NCBI GenBank assembly: GCA_040902895.1
Contig: JBBDWL010000112.1
Location: forward strand, 1-64,000
Direction: 5' to 3'
DNA: 64,000 bases
DNA from: JALYRV01 sp040902895
GTDB taxonomy: Bacteria > Acidobacteriota > Vicinamibacteria > Vicinamibacterales > SCN-69-37
The stretch's first letter is position 1. Each line of letters begins with the position of its first letter. This document shows positions 17,941 through 26,547 of the stretch, piece after piece. Both the position numbers and the translations under genes were made by a program. The notes below the pieces were generated by a model. The model did no database searches. It had not been told where the DNA came from and worked only from the letters and a program-made list of their open reading frames with translations.

Positions 17941-18064
17941 GGCAGCATCCTTTGAGGCGATGGGGCGGGCGGTGTGCCGGCCACGACGGAGGCTAGTTTA
18001 CGCCTCGAGGCGCCTCAATGGGCAGCAGGGGACGCCGAGGCCGGTGCCCCTTGATGTCCCGCGC

Positions 18065-18070
18065 TATGCT
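18065..18070 (+). promoter_or_regulatory. Candidate -10 box of the DUF418 gene
   Basis: TATGCT ends 9 bases before the GTG start at 18080; no Shine-Dalgarno between. It is consistent with a leaderless or near-leaderless transcript and supports that start. Confidence 0.4.
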
Positions 18071-18079
18071 TCTTCACTC

Positions 18080-19273
18080 GTGAAAATAACCGATCCATCG
18101 GCCGCGCAGGCGCCGCTGGGCCCTGGCCGCATCGCCGCTCTCGACATCCTTCGGGGCTTTGCCGTTGGCGGCATTCTATTCGCGAATGTTCTCGTCTTCT
18201 TCGGTGTCACCTTCATGCCGCCCGAACGGGCCGCCGCCCTGCCGACCGCGGACGCTGACCAGATGGCGGCGTTTCTCGAGCGCGTCTTCGTCGAAGGGAA
18301 GTTCTATTCGATCTTTTCGCTGCTGTTCGGAATCGGCTTCGGCGTGCAGCTGGCACGTGACGCCGGCGCGGCGCCGCGATTCAAGCGGCGCCTCCGGATC
18401 CTGCTGGCCATCGGCGCGATTCACGCGCTGCTGATCTGGGCCGGCGACATCCTGATGCTCTATGCGCTGCTCGGCTTCACGATGCCGTGGTTCGCGCGCA
18501 AATCGGATCGCGCGCTTTTGCGGTGGACGTTGATTCTGCTGTCGATGCCGGCCGTACTCTATGCGATCGCGGTCGCAGTGCTGATGGCGGCCGGATCCCC
18601 AGTGTCTTCGCCATCGCCTGACGCCGGACTGCCGGCGAACATCCTGGAAATACTCGAAGCCATGGGAACCGGCGGCTTTGCCGACGCGTTCATCGGCAAT
18701 CTCCTGTTTCTCGCCGGCCGCTGGGCGGACTTGTTCTTCCCGAAAGTCCTGGGGATGTTCGTGCTCGGCCTCTGGATGGTGCGCAGCGGACTGGCGCTAT
18801 CGCTCGAGGACCGGCGGCGGATGCTCGTGCGGTGGGCGCTGCTCGGTTGGGGCGTCGGCCTGCCGGCGAACGTCGTCGCGTCGTGGGCCGTTGGACACTG
18901 GCCGTACCTGCCGCCGTCGGCTGGCGCGTTGCTCGGTGTGATCATGCAGTCCATCGGCTTTCCGATGCTGGCGCTCGGATACGCCGCCACAGTTGCCCTG
19001 CTCGTGGTCAGCGGCCGGCGTGTCCTCAATGTGTTCGCGCCCGTCGGCCGGATGGCGCTGACGAATTACTTGATGCACTCGATCATCTGCGTGGTCCTGT
19101 CATACGGGTTCGGCTTCGGCCTCTGGTGGAAAATAGGACCGTCAACGGCGATGGCGATTGCCGCGGCAGTCATCGTGGTGCAGATTCCACTCAGCGCGTT
19201 CTGGCTTTCGCGCTTCCGCTTCGGGCCCGTCGAATGGATCTGGCGCCGGCTGACGTACGGACACTCGATTTGA
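18080..19273 (+). CDS. DUF418 multi-pass membrane protein
   Basis: 397 residues from the GTG at 18080. The family start RIAALDILRGFAVGGILFAN, the loop FVEGKFYSIFSLLFGIGFGV, and the C-terminal MALTNYLMHSIICVVLSYGF and FRFGPVEWIWRRLTYG are all present, with eight to ten membrane helices. DUF418 proteins resemble membrane acyltransferase-type proteins, but their role is unknown. The frame is open to 17921, but the upstream part is basic, not family-like, and would overlap the divergent HTH-PD40 start, so the GTG after the -10-like TATGCT is preferred. Confidence 0.85.
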   Translation: MKITDPSAAQAPLGPGRIAALDILRGFAVGGILFANVLVFFGVTFMPPERAAALPTADADQMAAFLERVFVEGKFYSIFSLLFGIGFGVQLARDAGAAPRFKRRLRILLAIGAIHALLIWAGDILMLYALLGFTMPWFARKSDRALLRWTLILLSMPAVLYAIAVAVLMAAGSPVSSPSPDAGLPANILEILEAMGTGGFADAFIGNLLFLAGRWADLFFPKVLGMFVLGLWMVRSGLALSLEDRRRMLVRWALLGWGVGLPANVVASWAVGHWPYLPPSAGALLGVIMQSIGFPMLALGYAATVALLVVSGRRVLNVFAPVGRMALTNYLMHSIICVVLSYGFGFGLWWKIGPSTAMAIAAAVIVVQIPLSAFWLSRFRFGPVEWIWRRLTYGHSI

Positions 19274-19298
19274 TCCAAGGGGCACGGGAGGATCTGAG

Positions 19299-19790
19299 AT
19301 GGCACCACTAGGCGATTCACTGGCTGTGCTCTTTTCGGAACTTATCGATGGGCCGAAGGGCGCCTGTTACATCCTCAACATGGGCGACGAGGGACTGCTG
19401 AAGGCGCTCGATCGATTGACCGCGGCGTCGGCGTCGGCCGTGCCTCGCGGAGGGGGCGCGTCCATTGCTGCGCATGTGGATCACGTGCTGTACGGTCTAC
19501 ATCTGCTGAATCGATGGGTGGCAGGCGAGGAGAATCCCTGGCGCGACGCCGACTGGACCGCCAGCTGGCAGCGGACGTCGGTCAGCGACGATGAGTGGGC
19601 GGCGTTGCGCGAACAGCTGCGAATCGAAGCGCGCCGATGGCATGAGTCGATTGCGAAGGCCCGCGATCTCGAGGGCCTCGAGTTGAACGGCGCGATCTCC
19701 AGCGTCGCGCATCTGGCCTATCACTTTGGTGCGATTCGGCAGATCGATCGGTCGACTCGAGGGCCATCGGCGGAACAGTCCACTTCGTAG
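19299..19790 (+). CDS. DinB-fold protein
   Basis: 163 residues of the DinB-like superfamily: an N-terminal helix, IAAHVDHVLYGLHLLNRWVA with the first His, and ISSVAHLAYHFGAIRQI with the last two. GAGGATCTGAG precedes the ATG. It probably follows the DUF418 gene in one transcript (25-base gap). The substrate is unknown; a metal-dependent transferase fold is expected. Confidence 0.8.
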   Translation: MAPLGDSLAVLFSELIDGPKGACYILNMGDEGLLKALDRLTAASASAVPRGGGASIAAHVDHVLYGLHLLNRWVAGEENPWRDADWTASWQRTSVSDDEWAALREQLRIEARRWHESIAKARDLEGLELNGAISSVAHLAYHFGAIRQIDRSTRGPSAEQSTS

Positions 19791-19825
19791 TACGCCGCTA
19801 CCCGCAGCGCCGCTGTGTCATCGGT

Positions 19826-19831
19826 TAGACT
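19826..19831 (+). promoter_or_regulatory. Candidate -10 box of the M28 peptidase gene
   Basis: TAGACT ends 7 bases before the ATG at 19839; no Shine-Dalgarno. The spacing matches that seen at 40850-40855 and 46885-46890. Confidence 0.45.
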
Positions 19832-19838
19832 CAGCGCC

Positions 19839-21464
19839 ATGCGCACACGCATCGCTCTCGTCCTCGTTCTGGCCGTCGCGGGTTCTTCGGCGCAGGCCGG
19901 ACAGACATCACTGCCGGATCGTGTCAGGGCCGCGGCCGATCGCATCACCGCGGCGCAGATATCGCGGGACCTCAACTTCCTGGCTTCCGACGAGCTGAAA
20001 GGCCGCAACACGCCGTCGCCCGGCTTTGACGCCGCCGCGAAGTACATCGCCGAGCGGCTGCGGCGAGCGGGCCTGAAACCGGCGGGCGATAACGGCACGT
20101 TCTTTCAGTACTACACGCTGCGGGAGGCGACTGCCGACACCGAAAAAAGTTTCATCGACGCCGGCGGCAGGCGCCTGCGCTTCGGTGACGACTTCGTGCT
20201 GCGATCCTTTGCCGGTCCGCTGACCGGCGCATTCAAGGCCGTCTATGTCGGCCATGGGTGGACGATGCCCTCGCGCGGGATCGATCCGTACGCCGGCCTC
20301 GATGTGCGCGGCAAGATCCTGATAGCGCATGGCCCTCGAGCGCTCCCGAAGGACGTGGAGATCGCGCAGATCGGGCGCATCACGCCGGGCGCCAGCTCCG
20401 TCTTCACCGAAGCAGAAAAACGCGGTGCGGCCGGCATCATCTTTCTGCCGCAGGCGAGCGCCCTGACGAACTGGGACGCCATGCGCCGCCAGAACACCCG
20501 CATGCGCGAGCTGGAACCGCGCGTACCGTCGGCCTACGCGGCGCAACCGGTGACGTCGGTGCTGCTGTCGGGCGCTGCGGCTGATGCGGTGCTCGCCGGC
20601 GAATCGAACGCCGCGGATCTCATGACGAAGGCCGAGGCGCGCGACTATCCGGCATCCTTCGAGTTGTCGAAGCCCATCGCGTTGGGGATTGCAGCTGCCA
20701 CATCGGTCGCGCATCGTCCCTACAACGTCGTGGCGATTCTGGAAGGCAGCGATCCCGTGCTCAGGACCGAGTACATCACGGTCGAGGCGCATCTCGACGG
20801 CGCCGTGGGCTCGCGCACGGTCGAGGGGGACGCCATCTACAACTCGGCTGACGATAACGCCTCGGGCAGCGCCGGCACGCTGTCGGTTGCCGAACAGATG
20901 GTCCGGGTCAGGCCGAAGCGGTCCATCATCTTCATCTGGGACAGCGGAGAAGAGCAGGGACTGTGGGGCACGCGCCACTTCGTGGCGAATCCGCCCGTGC
21001 CGCTCAGCCGCATCGTCGCGCACTTCAACATCGACATGATTGGCGCCACACGGGCGCCTGGATCTCCTGATGCCGCAGACCAACGCGTGGCAGGGCCGAA
21101 CGAAGTGTTTCTGATCGGTCCCGGTGTGCTCAGCGCCAAAGCCGATGCAGTGATCGATCGCGTCAATCGCGGCTATCTGAACATGACGTTCAGTCGCGCG
21201 TTCGATCGCGCCGATTCCGAGTTCTTCTATCCCCGCACCGACGCCGGGCCGTTCCTCGAGCGCGGCATCCTGACGATCGGTTTCACCACCGGCATTCATG
21301 CCCGCTATCATCTGCCGGCCGACGAGGCGCGATTCCTCGATCCGGAAAAGATCGAGGCGGTTGCGCGTACCGTGTTTGCCAGCGTTTGGATGCTCGCCGA
21401 CTCTGCGGAGCGTCCGTCGATCGACAAGCCGATACCGGCGACGGTGCCGAGGTACGGCGGCTAA
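19839..21464 (+). CDS. Secreted M28-family zinc peptidase with PA-type insert
   Basis: 541 residues with a signal peptide (MRTRIALVLVLAVAGSSAQA). A protease-associated domain spans about residues 130-260. The catalytic domain has the M28 ligands and acid in order: EAHLDG, SADDNASGSAG, DSGEEQGLWGTRHF, HFNIDMIG, and a C-terminal HARYHLPADE. M28 enzymes are aminopeptidases or related exopeptidases acting outside the cytoplasm. The start was chosen at the second ATG because it begins the signal peptide and follows a -10-like TAGACT. Confidence 0.9.
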   Translation: MRTRIALVLVLAVAGSSAQAGQTSLPDRVRAAADRITAAQISRDLNFLASDELKGRNTPSPGFDAAAKYIAERLRRAGLKPAGDNGTFFQYYTLREATADTEKSFIDAGGRRLRFGDDFVLRSFAGPLTGAFKAVYVGHGWTMPSRGIDPYAGLDVRGKILIAHGPRALPKDVEIAQIGRITPGASSVFTEAEKRGAAGIIFLPQASALTNWDAMRRQNTRMRELEPRVPSAYAAQPVTSVLLSGAAADAVLAGESNAADLMTKAEARDYPASFELSKPIALGIAAATSVAHRPYNVVAILEGSDPVLRTEYITVEAHLDGAVGSRTVEGDAIYNSADDNASGSAGTLSVAEQMVRVRPKRSIIFIWDSGEEQGLWGTRHFVANPPVPLSRIVAHFNIDMIGATRAPGSPDAADQRVAGPNEVFLIGPGVLSAKADAVIDRVNRGYLNMTFSRAFDRADSEFFYPRTDAGPFLERGILTIGFTTGIHARYHLPADEARFLDPEKIEAVARTVFASVWMLADSAERPSIDKPIPATVPRYGG

Positions 21465-21475
21465 AAGCGTCACTC

Positions 21476-22507
21476 GTGACTGCCGATCACAAACGCCGCC
21501 CGCGATACACCGGCAGGAATCCGCGCGCGTTTCACGAAAAGTACAAGGAGCTCGAACCCGAGCGCTACGCGGCAGACGTCGAGAAGATCGTCGCGGCGGG
21601 AAAGACGCCGGCCGGCACGCATCGACCGATCATGGTTGCGGAAGTGCTGGAGTGTCTGCGGCCGCAACCCGGCGACGTCGCGGTTGACTGCACGCTCGGC
21701 GGTGGAGGGCATGCGCGCGCGATTCTCGAGCGCCTGCAGCCCGGCGGCCGGCTCATTGGGATCGATGTGGATCCGATCGAACTGCCGCGAACCGAGGCGC
21801 GACTGCGTGCTGCCGGCTTCGGGTCCGAGCTGTTCACGACTCACGTGTCGAACTTCGCCGGCGTGCCGAAAGTGCTCGCCGCCGAACAGGTGGCGGCCGC
21901 CGATCTGATTCTGGCGGACCTCGGCGTGTCGTCGATGCAGCTCGAGAATCCCGACCGCGGCTTCAGCTATAAAACACCGGGCCCGCTCGACATGCGGATG
22001 AACCCGTCGCGCGGCGAACCGGCGTCAAAGCTAATCGCGCGAGTGAGCGAGGACGATCTTGCAGCTCTGCTCGAAGAGAACGCCGACGAACCGAACGCCG
22101 CACTCATCGCTCATCTCCTCAAGCAGCAGCCGCTCGAGACGACGCAGGCGCTCGAACGCGTGCTGCGGCTCGGCCTGGCGAAGGCCGATCCCTCGCTCGA
22201 TGACGACGAAGTGAAAATGTCATCCCGCCGTACGTTTCAGGCCCTGCGCATCGCGGTCAATCAGGAGCTGTCATCCCTCGATGCGTTGCTGCGAGTGCTG
22301 CCGCAGTGCCTCGCGCCCGGCGGGCGGGCCGCGATCCTGACGTTTCATTCCGGCGAAGACAGGCGCGTGAAGAAGGCGTTTCAGGCGGGCTATCGCGACG
22401 GCATTTATAGCGACGTGGCTGATGATGTGGTCCGCGCCACGATGGAGGAAGTGCGCGCCAACCGCCGCGCCTCGCCGGCAAAGCTGCGCTGGGCCGTCCG
22501 CGCATAG
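21476..22507 (+). CDS. RsmH/MraW-like SAM-dependent methyltransferase
   Basis: 343 residues from the GTG at 21476. The Rossmann motif is VAVDCTLGGGGHARAILERL, followed by LIGIDVDPIELPRTEARL, ILADLGVSSMQLENPDRGFS, GPLDMRMNPSRG and the C-terminal LTFHSGEDRRVKKAF: the full signature of 16S rRNA C1402 N4-methyltransferase. The N-terminal extension with HEKYKELEPERYAADV is characteristic of a subgroup of RsmH homologues. No mraZ, ftsL or penicillin-binding protein gene is adjacent, so this is either the only copy relocated or a paralogue with another target. I leave the symbol blank for that reason. Confidence 0.85.
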   Translation: MTADHKRRPRYTGRNPRAFHEKYKELEPERYAADVEKIVAAGKTPAGTHRPIMVAEVLECLRPQPGDVAVDCTLGGGGHARAILERLQPGGRLIGIDVDPIELPRTEARLRAAGFGSELFTTHVSNFAGVPKVLAAEQVAAADLILADLGVSSMQLENPDRGFSYKTPGPLDMRMNPSRGEPASKLIARVSEDDLAALLEENADEPNAALIAHLLKQQPLETTQALERVLRLGLAKADPSLDDDEVKMSSRRTFQALRIAVNQELSSLDALLRVLPQCLAPGGRAAILTFHSGEDRRVKKAFQAGYRDGIYSDVADDVVRATMEEVRANRRASPAKLRWAVRA

Positions 22508-22510
22508 AAT
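22505..22510 (+). promoter_or_regulatory. Candidate -10 box of the small membrane protein gene
   Basis: TAGAAT overlaps the end of the RsmH-like gene and ends 12 bases before the ATG at 22523. Confidence 0.35.
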
Positions 22511-22522
22511 GACTCGGTAAAC

Positions 22523-22836
22523 ATGGCAGGTTGGGGGATTCCAGACTGGATCGAGGCAACCCTGGGGGGCGTGTTCGCCGCCGCGTTCCTGCTCGTGTGG
22601 CTGTCGCGACGGTACCCGCACATCGTGTGGCTGCAGCCCTTCCAGTCCGTCTTTCCGGCCCTCAAGATCACCGAGGCCCAGAGGGCCAGAAACCGCCGCT
22701 TCGCAAACGCGAAGGTGGCAGTCGAGATCAGATGTTCATGTTCGACGAGCCGACGACGACGGGTATGGCGCTTTCCGTGGCCGCGGCGGTGGCGGGGATT
22801 GTGATTGGCACCACACTGTTGATTCGGAACCGGTGA
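22523..22836 (+). CDS. Small two-helix membrane protein, apparent frameshift
   Basis: From the ATG at 22523 the frame reads a membrane helix (ATLGGVFAAAFLLVWLSRRY) and a soluble stretch (PALKITEAQRARNRRFANAK), then degenerates after KVAVEIR into Arg/Trp-rich sequence to a stop at 22804. A neighbouring frame, open from an ATG at 22732 to the TGA at 22834-22836, supplies a second helix (MALSVAAAVAGIVIGTTLLI) ending RNR. Joined near 22728-22740 the two would form a coherent protein of about 104 residues. Alternatives are two overlapping small genes. The end overlaps the next start as GTGA. Confidence 0.5.
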
Positions 22837-23789
22837 AACACATGATCAGCGCAGTGACTTCCGGCGGCGTGCTCGACGGGATCGGCAACACGCCTCTGGT
22901 CGAACTTCGGCGTGTCGTGCCCGCTGGTGCAGGCCGAATATTCGCGAAGCTCGAGTGGGCGAATCCAACCGGTAGCATGAAGGATCGTATGGCGAAAGCC
23001 GCCATCGAAGCGGCCGAAGCCCAAGACCGGTTGCGGCCAGGTGGGACGGTTGTCGAATATACAGCCGGCACCACCGGGATTTCGCTCGCGCTTGTATGCG
23101 CGGCGAAGGGCTACGGACTCGAGATCGTGTTTTCTGACGCCTTCAGCGACGAGAAGCGGCGCACGATGCAGGCATTCGGCGCGACCATCACCGACGTCAA
23201 GAGCGAAGGCGGCAAGATTAACGAAGCGTTGATCAAGGAGATGATTCGCGTCGCGGGCGAACTCAGTCAGCGTTCCGGTTTCTGGTATTGCGACCAGCTG
23301 CGCAACCACGATGCGATTGCGGGATATCTTCCTCTGGGCGAGGAGATCTGGAACCAGACCGACGGCAAGGTCAACGCTTTTGTGCACGCGGTGAGCACCG
23401 CGCACTCCATCCACGGCGTCACGCGGGCGCTCTGGGATCGAAATCCGCACGTGCGGATCGTTGCCGTGGAGCCGGCGGAATCAGCCGTGCTGTCGGGCGG
23501 GCCCTCCGGCTCCCACAAGATCGAAGGGATTGGCATCGGTTTCATTCCGCCTCTGTGGCAGCCGGAACTGGTGAATGACATTCAGCTGGTGACGACCGAC
23601 GATGCCAAGACGATGGCCCGGCGGCTCGCTCGTGAAGAGGGGATCTTCGCGGGCACATCGACGGGAGCGAATGTTGTGGCCGCGATACGCGTGGCGCTTG
23701 CGCTCGGTCCCGATGCGACGGTCGTGACACTCGCGGTCGATTCTGGTCTCAGGTACCTCAGCACCGATGTCTACCGGACTGGACGTTGA
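22833..23789 (+). CDS. Cysteine synthase family PLP-dependent enzyme
   Basis: 318 residues of fold-type II: IGNTPLVELRRV, the PLP-lysine segment NPTGSMKDRMAKAAIEAAEA, the phosphate loop VVEYTAGTTGISLA, and late EGIFAGTSTGANVVAA. It resembles cysteine synthase/cystathionine beta-synthase-type enzymes that make cysteine from O-acetyl- or O-phosphoserine and sulfide; the Met in GSMKDR differs from the usual SVKDR, so exact specificity is open. The GTG at 22833 overlaps the upstream stop; the ATG at 22842 is an alternative. Confidence 0.8.
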   Translation: MKHMISAVTSGGVLDGIGNTPLVELRRVVPAGAGRIFAKLEWANPTGSMKDRMAKAAIEAAEAQDRLRPGGTVVEYTAGTTGISLALVCAAKGYGLEIVFSDAFSDEKRRTMQAFGATITDVKSEGGKINEALIKEMIRVAGELSQRSGFWYCDQLRNHDAIAGYLPLGEEIWNQTDGKVNAFVHAVSTAHSIHGVTRALWDRNPHVRIVAVEPAESAVLSGGPSGSHKIEGIGIGFIPPLWQPELVNDIQLVTTDDAKTMARRLAREEGIFAGTSTGANVVAAIRVALALGPDATVVTLAVDSGLRYLSTDVYRTGR

Positions 23790-23790
23790 G

Positions 23791-24282
23791 ATGGTCCAGA
23801 AAATCACTCCATGTCTGTGGTTTGCCGACGAGGCCGAAGCGGCCGCGACGTTCTATGTCGGCATCTTTCCGAGCTCCCGAATCAGGACTGTGACGCGCTA
23901 TAGCGAAGCCGGTCAGGAGATCCACGGCCGTCCGCCAGGATCCGTCCTGACGGTCGACTTTGACCTCGATGGACAGCCGTTCACGGCGCTGAATGGGGGG
24001 CCGGTCTTCACGTTCAACGAGGCCATCTCGTTGCAGATCATCTGCGCGACGCAGGACGAGATTGATCACTACTGGAACCACCTCACGCCGGGCGGCGACC
24101 CAAAAGCGCAGCAGTGCGGCTGGCTCAAAGACAAGTTCGGCGTGTCGTGGCAGGTCGTCCCGGCAGGGATGGCCGACGTGCTCAACGATCCCGATCGCAG
24201 CAAGGCCGATCGCGCGATGACGGCGATGCTGCGCATGAAGAAGCCGGATCTTGCCGAATTGAAGCGCGCGTACGAGGGGTAG
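23791..24282 (+). CDS. PhnB-like VOC-superfamily protein
   Basis: 163 residues with the glyoxalase/PhnB pattern: ITPCLWFADEAEAAATFYVG, FDLDGQPFTALNGGPVFTFN, and LKDKFGVSWQVVPAGMADVL. These small proteins are often annotated as 3-demethylubiquinone methyltransferase-like, though the activity is uncertain. The start at 23791, right after the cysteine synthase stop, begins the first strand; the earlier ATG at 23767 would overlap that gene. Probably cotranscribed with it. Confidence 0.85.
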   Translation: MVQKITPCLWFADEAEAAATFYVGIFPSSRIRTVTRYSEAGQEIHGRPPGSVLTVDFDLDGQPFTALNGGPVFTFNEAISLQIICATQDEIDHYWNHLTPGGDPKAQQCGWLKDKFGVSWQVVPAGMADVLNDPDRSKADRAMTAMLRMKKPDLAELKRAYEG

Positions 24283-24287
24283 CGGGC

Positions 24288-25694
24288 ATGCTGAAAGCCG
24301 CAGGCCTTGCCGTCGCGGTGGCGTGCGCGCTGCCGTTCACATCAGCGCCACAGCGCCCTCAGGGCCTGCTGCCGTACATCAGCGTTGACGCGCCTGCGAT
24401 CGCGCTGACGCACGTCCGTGTGGTGGATGGCACCGGCACGCCTGCGCGTGCCGATCAAACAATCGTCCTGCGTGCCGGCCGAATCGAAGCGGTTGGTCCG
24501 GCAGCGTCCACGCCCGTGCCTCGAGGCGCGCGCGTCGTGGATCTCGCAGGCCATACCATTCTGCCCGGTTTCGTCGGTCTTCACGAGCACACGTACTTCG
24601 GCGGCGTCCGGCGGATGACGCAGATGCGGACGGCCGGGCCGCTGCTGTATCTCGCGTACGGCGTGACCACGGCCATGACGGCCGGATCGCAGTTCCCATA
24701 TCAGGAACTGAGTCTGAAACAAACGGTCGACGCCGGCATCGTGCCAGGACCTCGCTTCGAAATCACCGGGCCGTATCTGGCAGGAGGCGCCCCCCGCGCT
24801 TCGATGAGCCGCATCGTCAACACGCCCGACGAAGTGCGGCGCGTGATCGCCTACTGGGCATCCGAAGGCGCGACGTGGTTCAAGTTTCAAGGCAGCGTCA
24901 CACGCGAGGTCCTGCGTGCCGGCATTCAGGAGGCGCACGCGCGCGGCCTTCGCGTCACGGGCCACCTCTGCTCGGTCACATTCTCCGAAGCTGCCGCGGC
25001 CGGCATCGACGCGCTGCAGCACGGCTTCATCACGAACAGCGATTACGTCGCCGGGAAGAAGCCTGACATCTGCCCGCCCGAAAACATGCGCGCGCAGGCC
25101 GATGTTGATGTCGGCAGCGGCGCTGTGCAGCAGAACATTCGCGCGCTCGCCGCCACGAAGACCGCGGTTGTGTCGACACTGGCGGTGTATGAGACGTTCG
25201 TTCCGGAGCGCGCGACGCTCGATCCGCGCGGACTCGAGTTTCTCGATCCGGAGGTCCGCAAGGAGGTCGAGGCGAACAACAAGGCCCTGGCGCGTGGCGG
25301 CCTGACCGTTCCCCCGCGGCTCCTCGAGAAGATGATGGAGTGGGAGCGCGCCTTCGTGGCGGCGGGCGGGCTGCTCGGCGCCGGTTCGGATCCGTGGGGC
25401 ACGGGCCTGCTTCCTGGGCTCGGCAACCTTCGCAATTACGAGCTGCTGGTCGAAGCCGGCTTCACACCCGAATCCGCTGTCGCCATCTGCACGCTGAACG
25501 GCGCGCACATTCTCGGTCACGATCAGCGCACCGGCTCAATCGCCGCAGGGAAGCAGGCGGATCTGATTGTCATCCGCGGCAACCCGGTGCGCATGCCGTC
25601 TGATATCTACAACGTCGTCACCGTGTTCAAGGATGGCATCGGCTACGACTCAGCAAAGCTCAGAGACGCTGCTAAGGGAAAGATAGGAACATGA
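24288..25694 (+). CDS. Secreted amidohydrolase
   Basis: 468 residues. A signal-like N-terminus (LAVAVACALPFTSA) is followed by the metal-dependent hydrolase fold: TILPGFVGLHEHTYFGG (HxH metal site), VTGHLCSVTFSEAAAAGID with the middle His, and the distal GAGSDPWGTGLLPG with the last Asp. The ending GSIAAGKQADLIVIRGNPV is typical of imidazolonepropionase-like amidohydrolases. Substrate unknown; many acidobacterial homologues are exported prolidase-like enzymes. The start lies 6 bases after the PhnB-like stop; AGCGGG is a weak RBS. Confidence 0.85.
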   Translation: MLKAAGLAVAVACALPFTSAPQRPQGLLPYISVDAPAIALTHVRVVDGTGTPARADQTIVLRAGRIEAVGPAASTPVPRGARVVDLAGHTILPGFVGLHEHTYFGGVRRMTQMRTAGPLLYLAYGVTTAMTAGSQFPYQELSLKQTVDAGIVPGPRFEITGPYLAGGAPRASMSRIVNTPDEVRRVIAYWASEGATWFKFQGSVTREVLRAGIQEAHARGLRVTGHLCSVTFSEAAAAGIDALQHGFITNSDYVAGKKPDICPPENMRAQADVDVGSGAVQQNIRALAATKTAVVSTLAVYETFVPERATLDPRGLEFLDPEVRKEVEANNKALARGGLTVPPRLLEKMMEWERAFVAAGGLLGAGSDPWGTGLLPGLGNLRNYELLVEAGFTPESAVAICTLNGAHILGHDQRTGSIAAGKQADLIVIRGNPVRMPSDIYNVVTVFKDGIGYDSAKLRDAAKGKIGT

Positions 25695-26170
25695 CACTTC
25701 TTTCCGCTGGTCGTCGCGCCATGTGGGGCGGCCTCATTGGCGTCATCTCCGGTGTGGTCTGGCTCGCGCTCCTGCTGGAGGTCCACGCCCTCGCGTCGCC
25801 GTCAGCAGACGCCCAGCCGGCCAGCGCGTGGCTTGCCGGAGCCTTCTTCGGTCTGTTTCTCGTGTCCCCGATTACGGGAACCGCCGGCGTCCTGTGTGGA
25901 CTTATCACCGCGCGCATCGATGCGCGCCGCGCGTTGCGCGCGTGCCTGATCGGCGCGATGATCTTCGCAGCTCTGACCATGGCCTGGGCCGGCATCAGGC
26001 GAGAAACGCGATGGCATGTGTTCGGGCAGCCGGTGTGGCACTTCCCGGGCCGCGAGCCCACCGTGACGAGCGCGATCCTGTTCACGGCGCAACACAACCT
26101 GCCGTTTCCGGCTGGCGCCGGCGCCATCGCCGGAGCGCTGATGGCGCGCTTGAATTCCCGGCGGCGATAA
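25691..26170 (+). CDS. Small integral membrane protein of unknown function
   Basis: 159 residues with four hydrophobic segments (about 12-33, 43-70, 84-100 and 126-150). The start overlaps the amidohydrolase stop as ATGA, so the two are coupled. No family recognised. It is the last plus-strand gene before the HTH-PD40 pseudogene. Confidence 0.65.
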   Translation: MTLLSAGRRAMWGGLIGVISGVVWLALLLEVHALASPSADAQPASAWLAGAFFGLFLVSPITGTAGVLCGLITARIDARRALRACLIGAMIFAALTMAWAGIRRETRWHVFGQPVWHFPGREPTVTSAILFTAQHNLPFPAGAGAIAGALMARLNSRRR

Positions 26171-26177
26171 ACTGCGC

Positions 26178-26525
26178 TCACTCCTTCAGCAGAAAGTCGC
26201 TGAGCCGCACGAACTGGCTTCCCGGCTCGAATGAGACATAACCAATCCGATCGATTCCCGCCCATCGCAGCCGCCACGGCGAACTCAGGTCCATCCCAAC
26301 TCGTGTTGGTGAGCTGCTTCCGCGCTTCCGTCTGGGCGTCTACGACGAGCAGATAGCCTTCATCGGTTGCCGCCAGCCGCTCCAGCGACCGTGACGCCCA
26401 CCATGCATCGAGCTCCGAGGGATACGCGTAGACGCTCGCGCGCGTCTGGTGGAGGTGACGGCGTACTGGAAGTCCTTCGGATTTCTCCCAGCGCTTGGCG
26501 GTGCGGACGTCTCGATTGAGATGGG
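26178..26525 (-). pseudogene. Collapsed HTH-PD40 propeller gene (paralogue of 15955-17940)
   Basis: Read from 26525 downward, the first part is RDVRTAKRWEKSEGLPVRRH and VYAYPSELDAWWASRS, nearly identical to the intact gene's HTH. It then jumps to RLAATDEGYLLVVDAQTEAR and LTNTSWD, which in the intact protein lies some 90 residues further on. A second jump and frame change then gives PWRLRWAGIDRIGYVSFE and LSDFLLKE before a TGA at 26178-26180, matching the last residues of the intact protein. So at least two internal deletions removed nearly all of the propeller, and the start codon region is gone. Confidence 0.85.
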
Positions 26526-26547
26526 TCCCGCCGCCGGCGACGCTTTC

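Noticed and set aside
19908..21473. 521-codon minus-strand frame
   Set aside because: Lies opposite the M28 peptidase, whose motifs are all intact; its translation is Arg/His-rich and motif-free.
21476..22507. Division and cell wall (dcw) cluster
   Set aside because: Only the RsmH-like gene is present; no mraZ, ftsL, ftsI or mur genes around it.
24342..25520. 392-codon minus-strand frame
   Set aside because: Antisense to the amidohydrolase; no motif.
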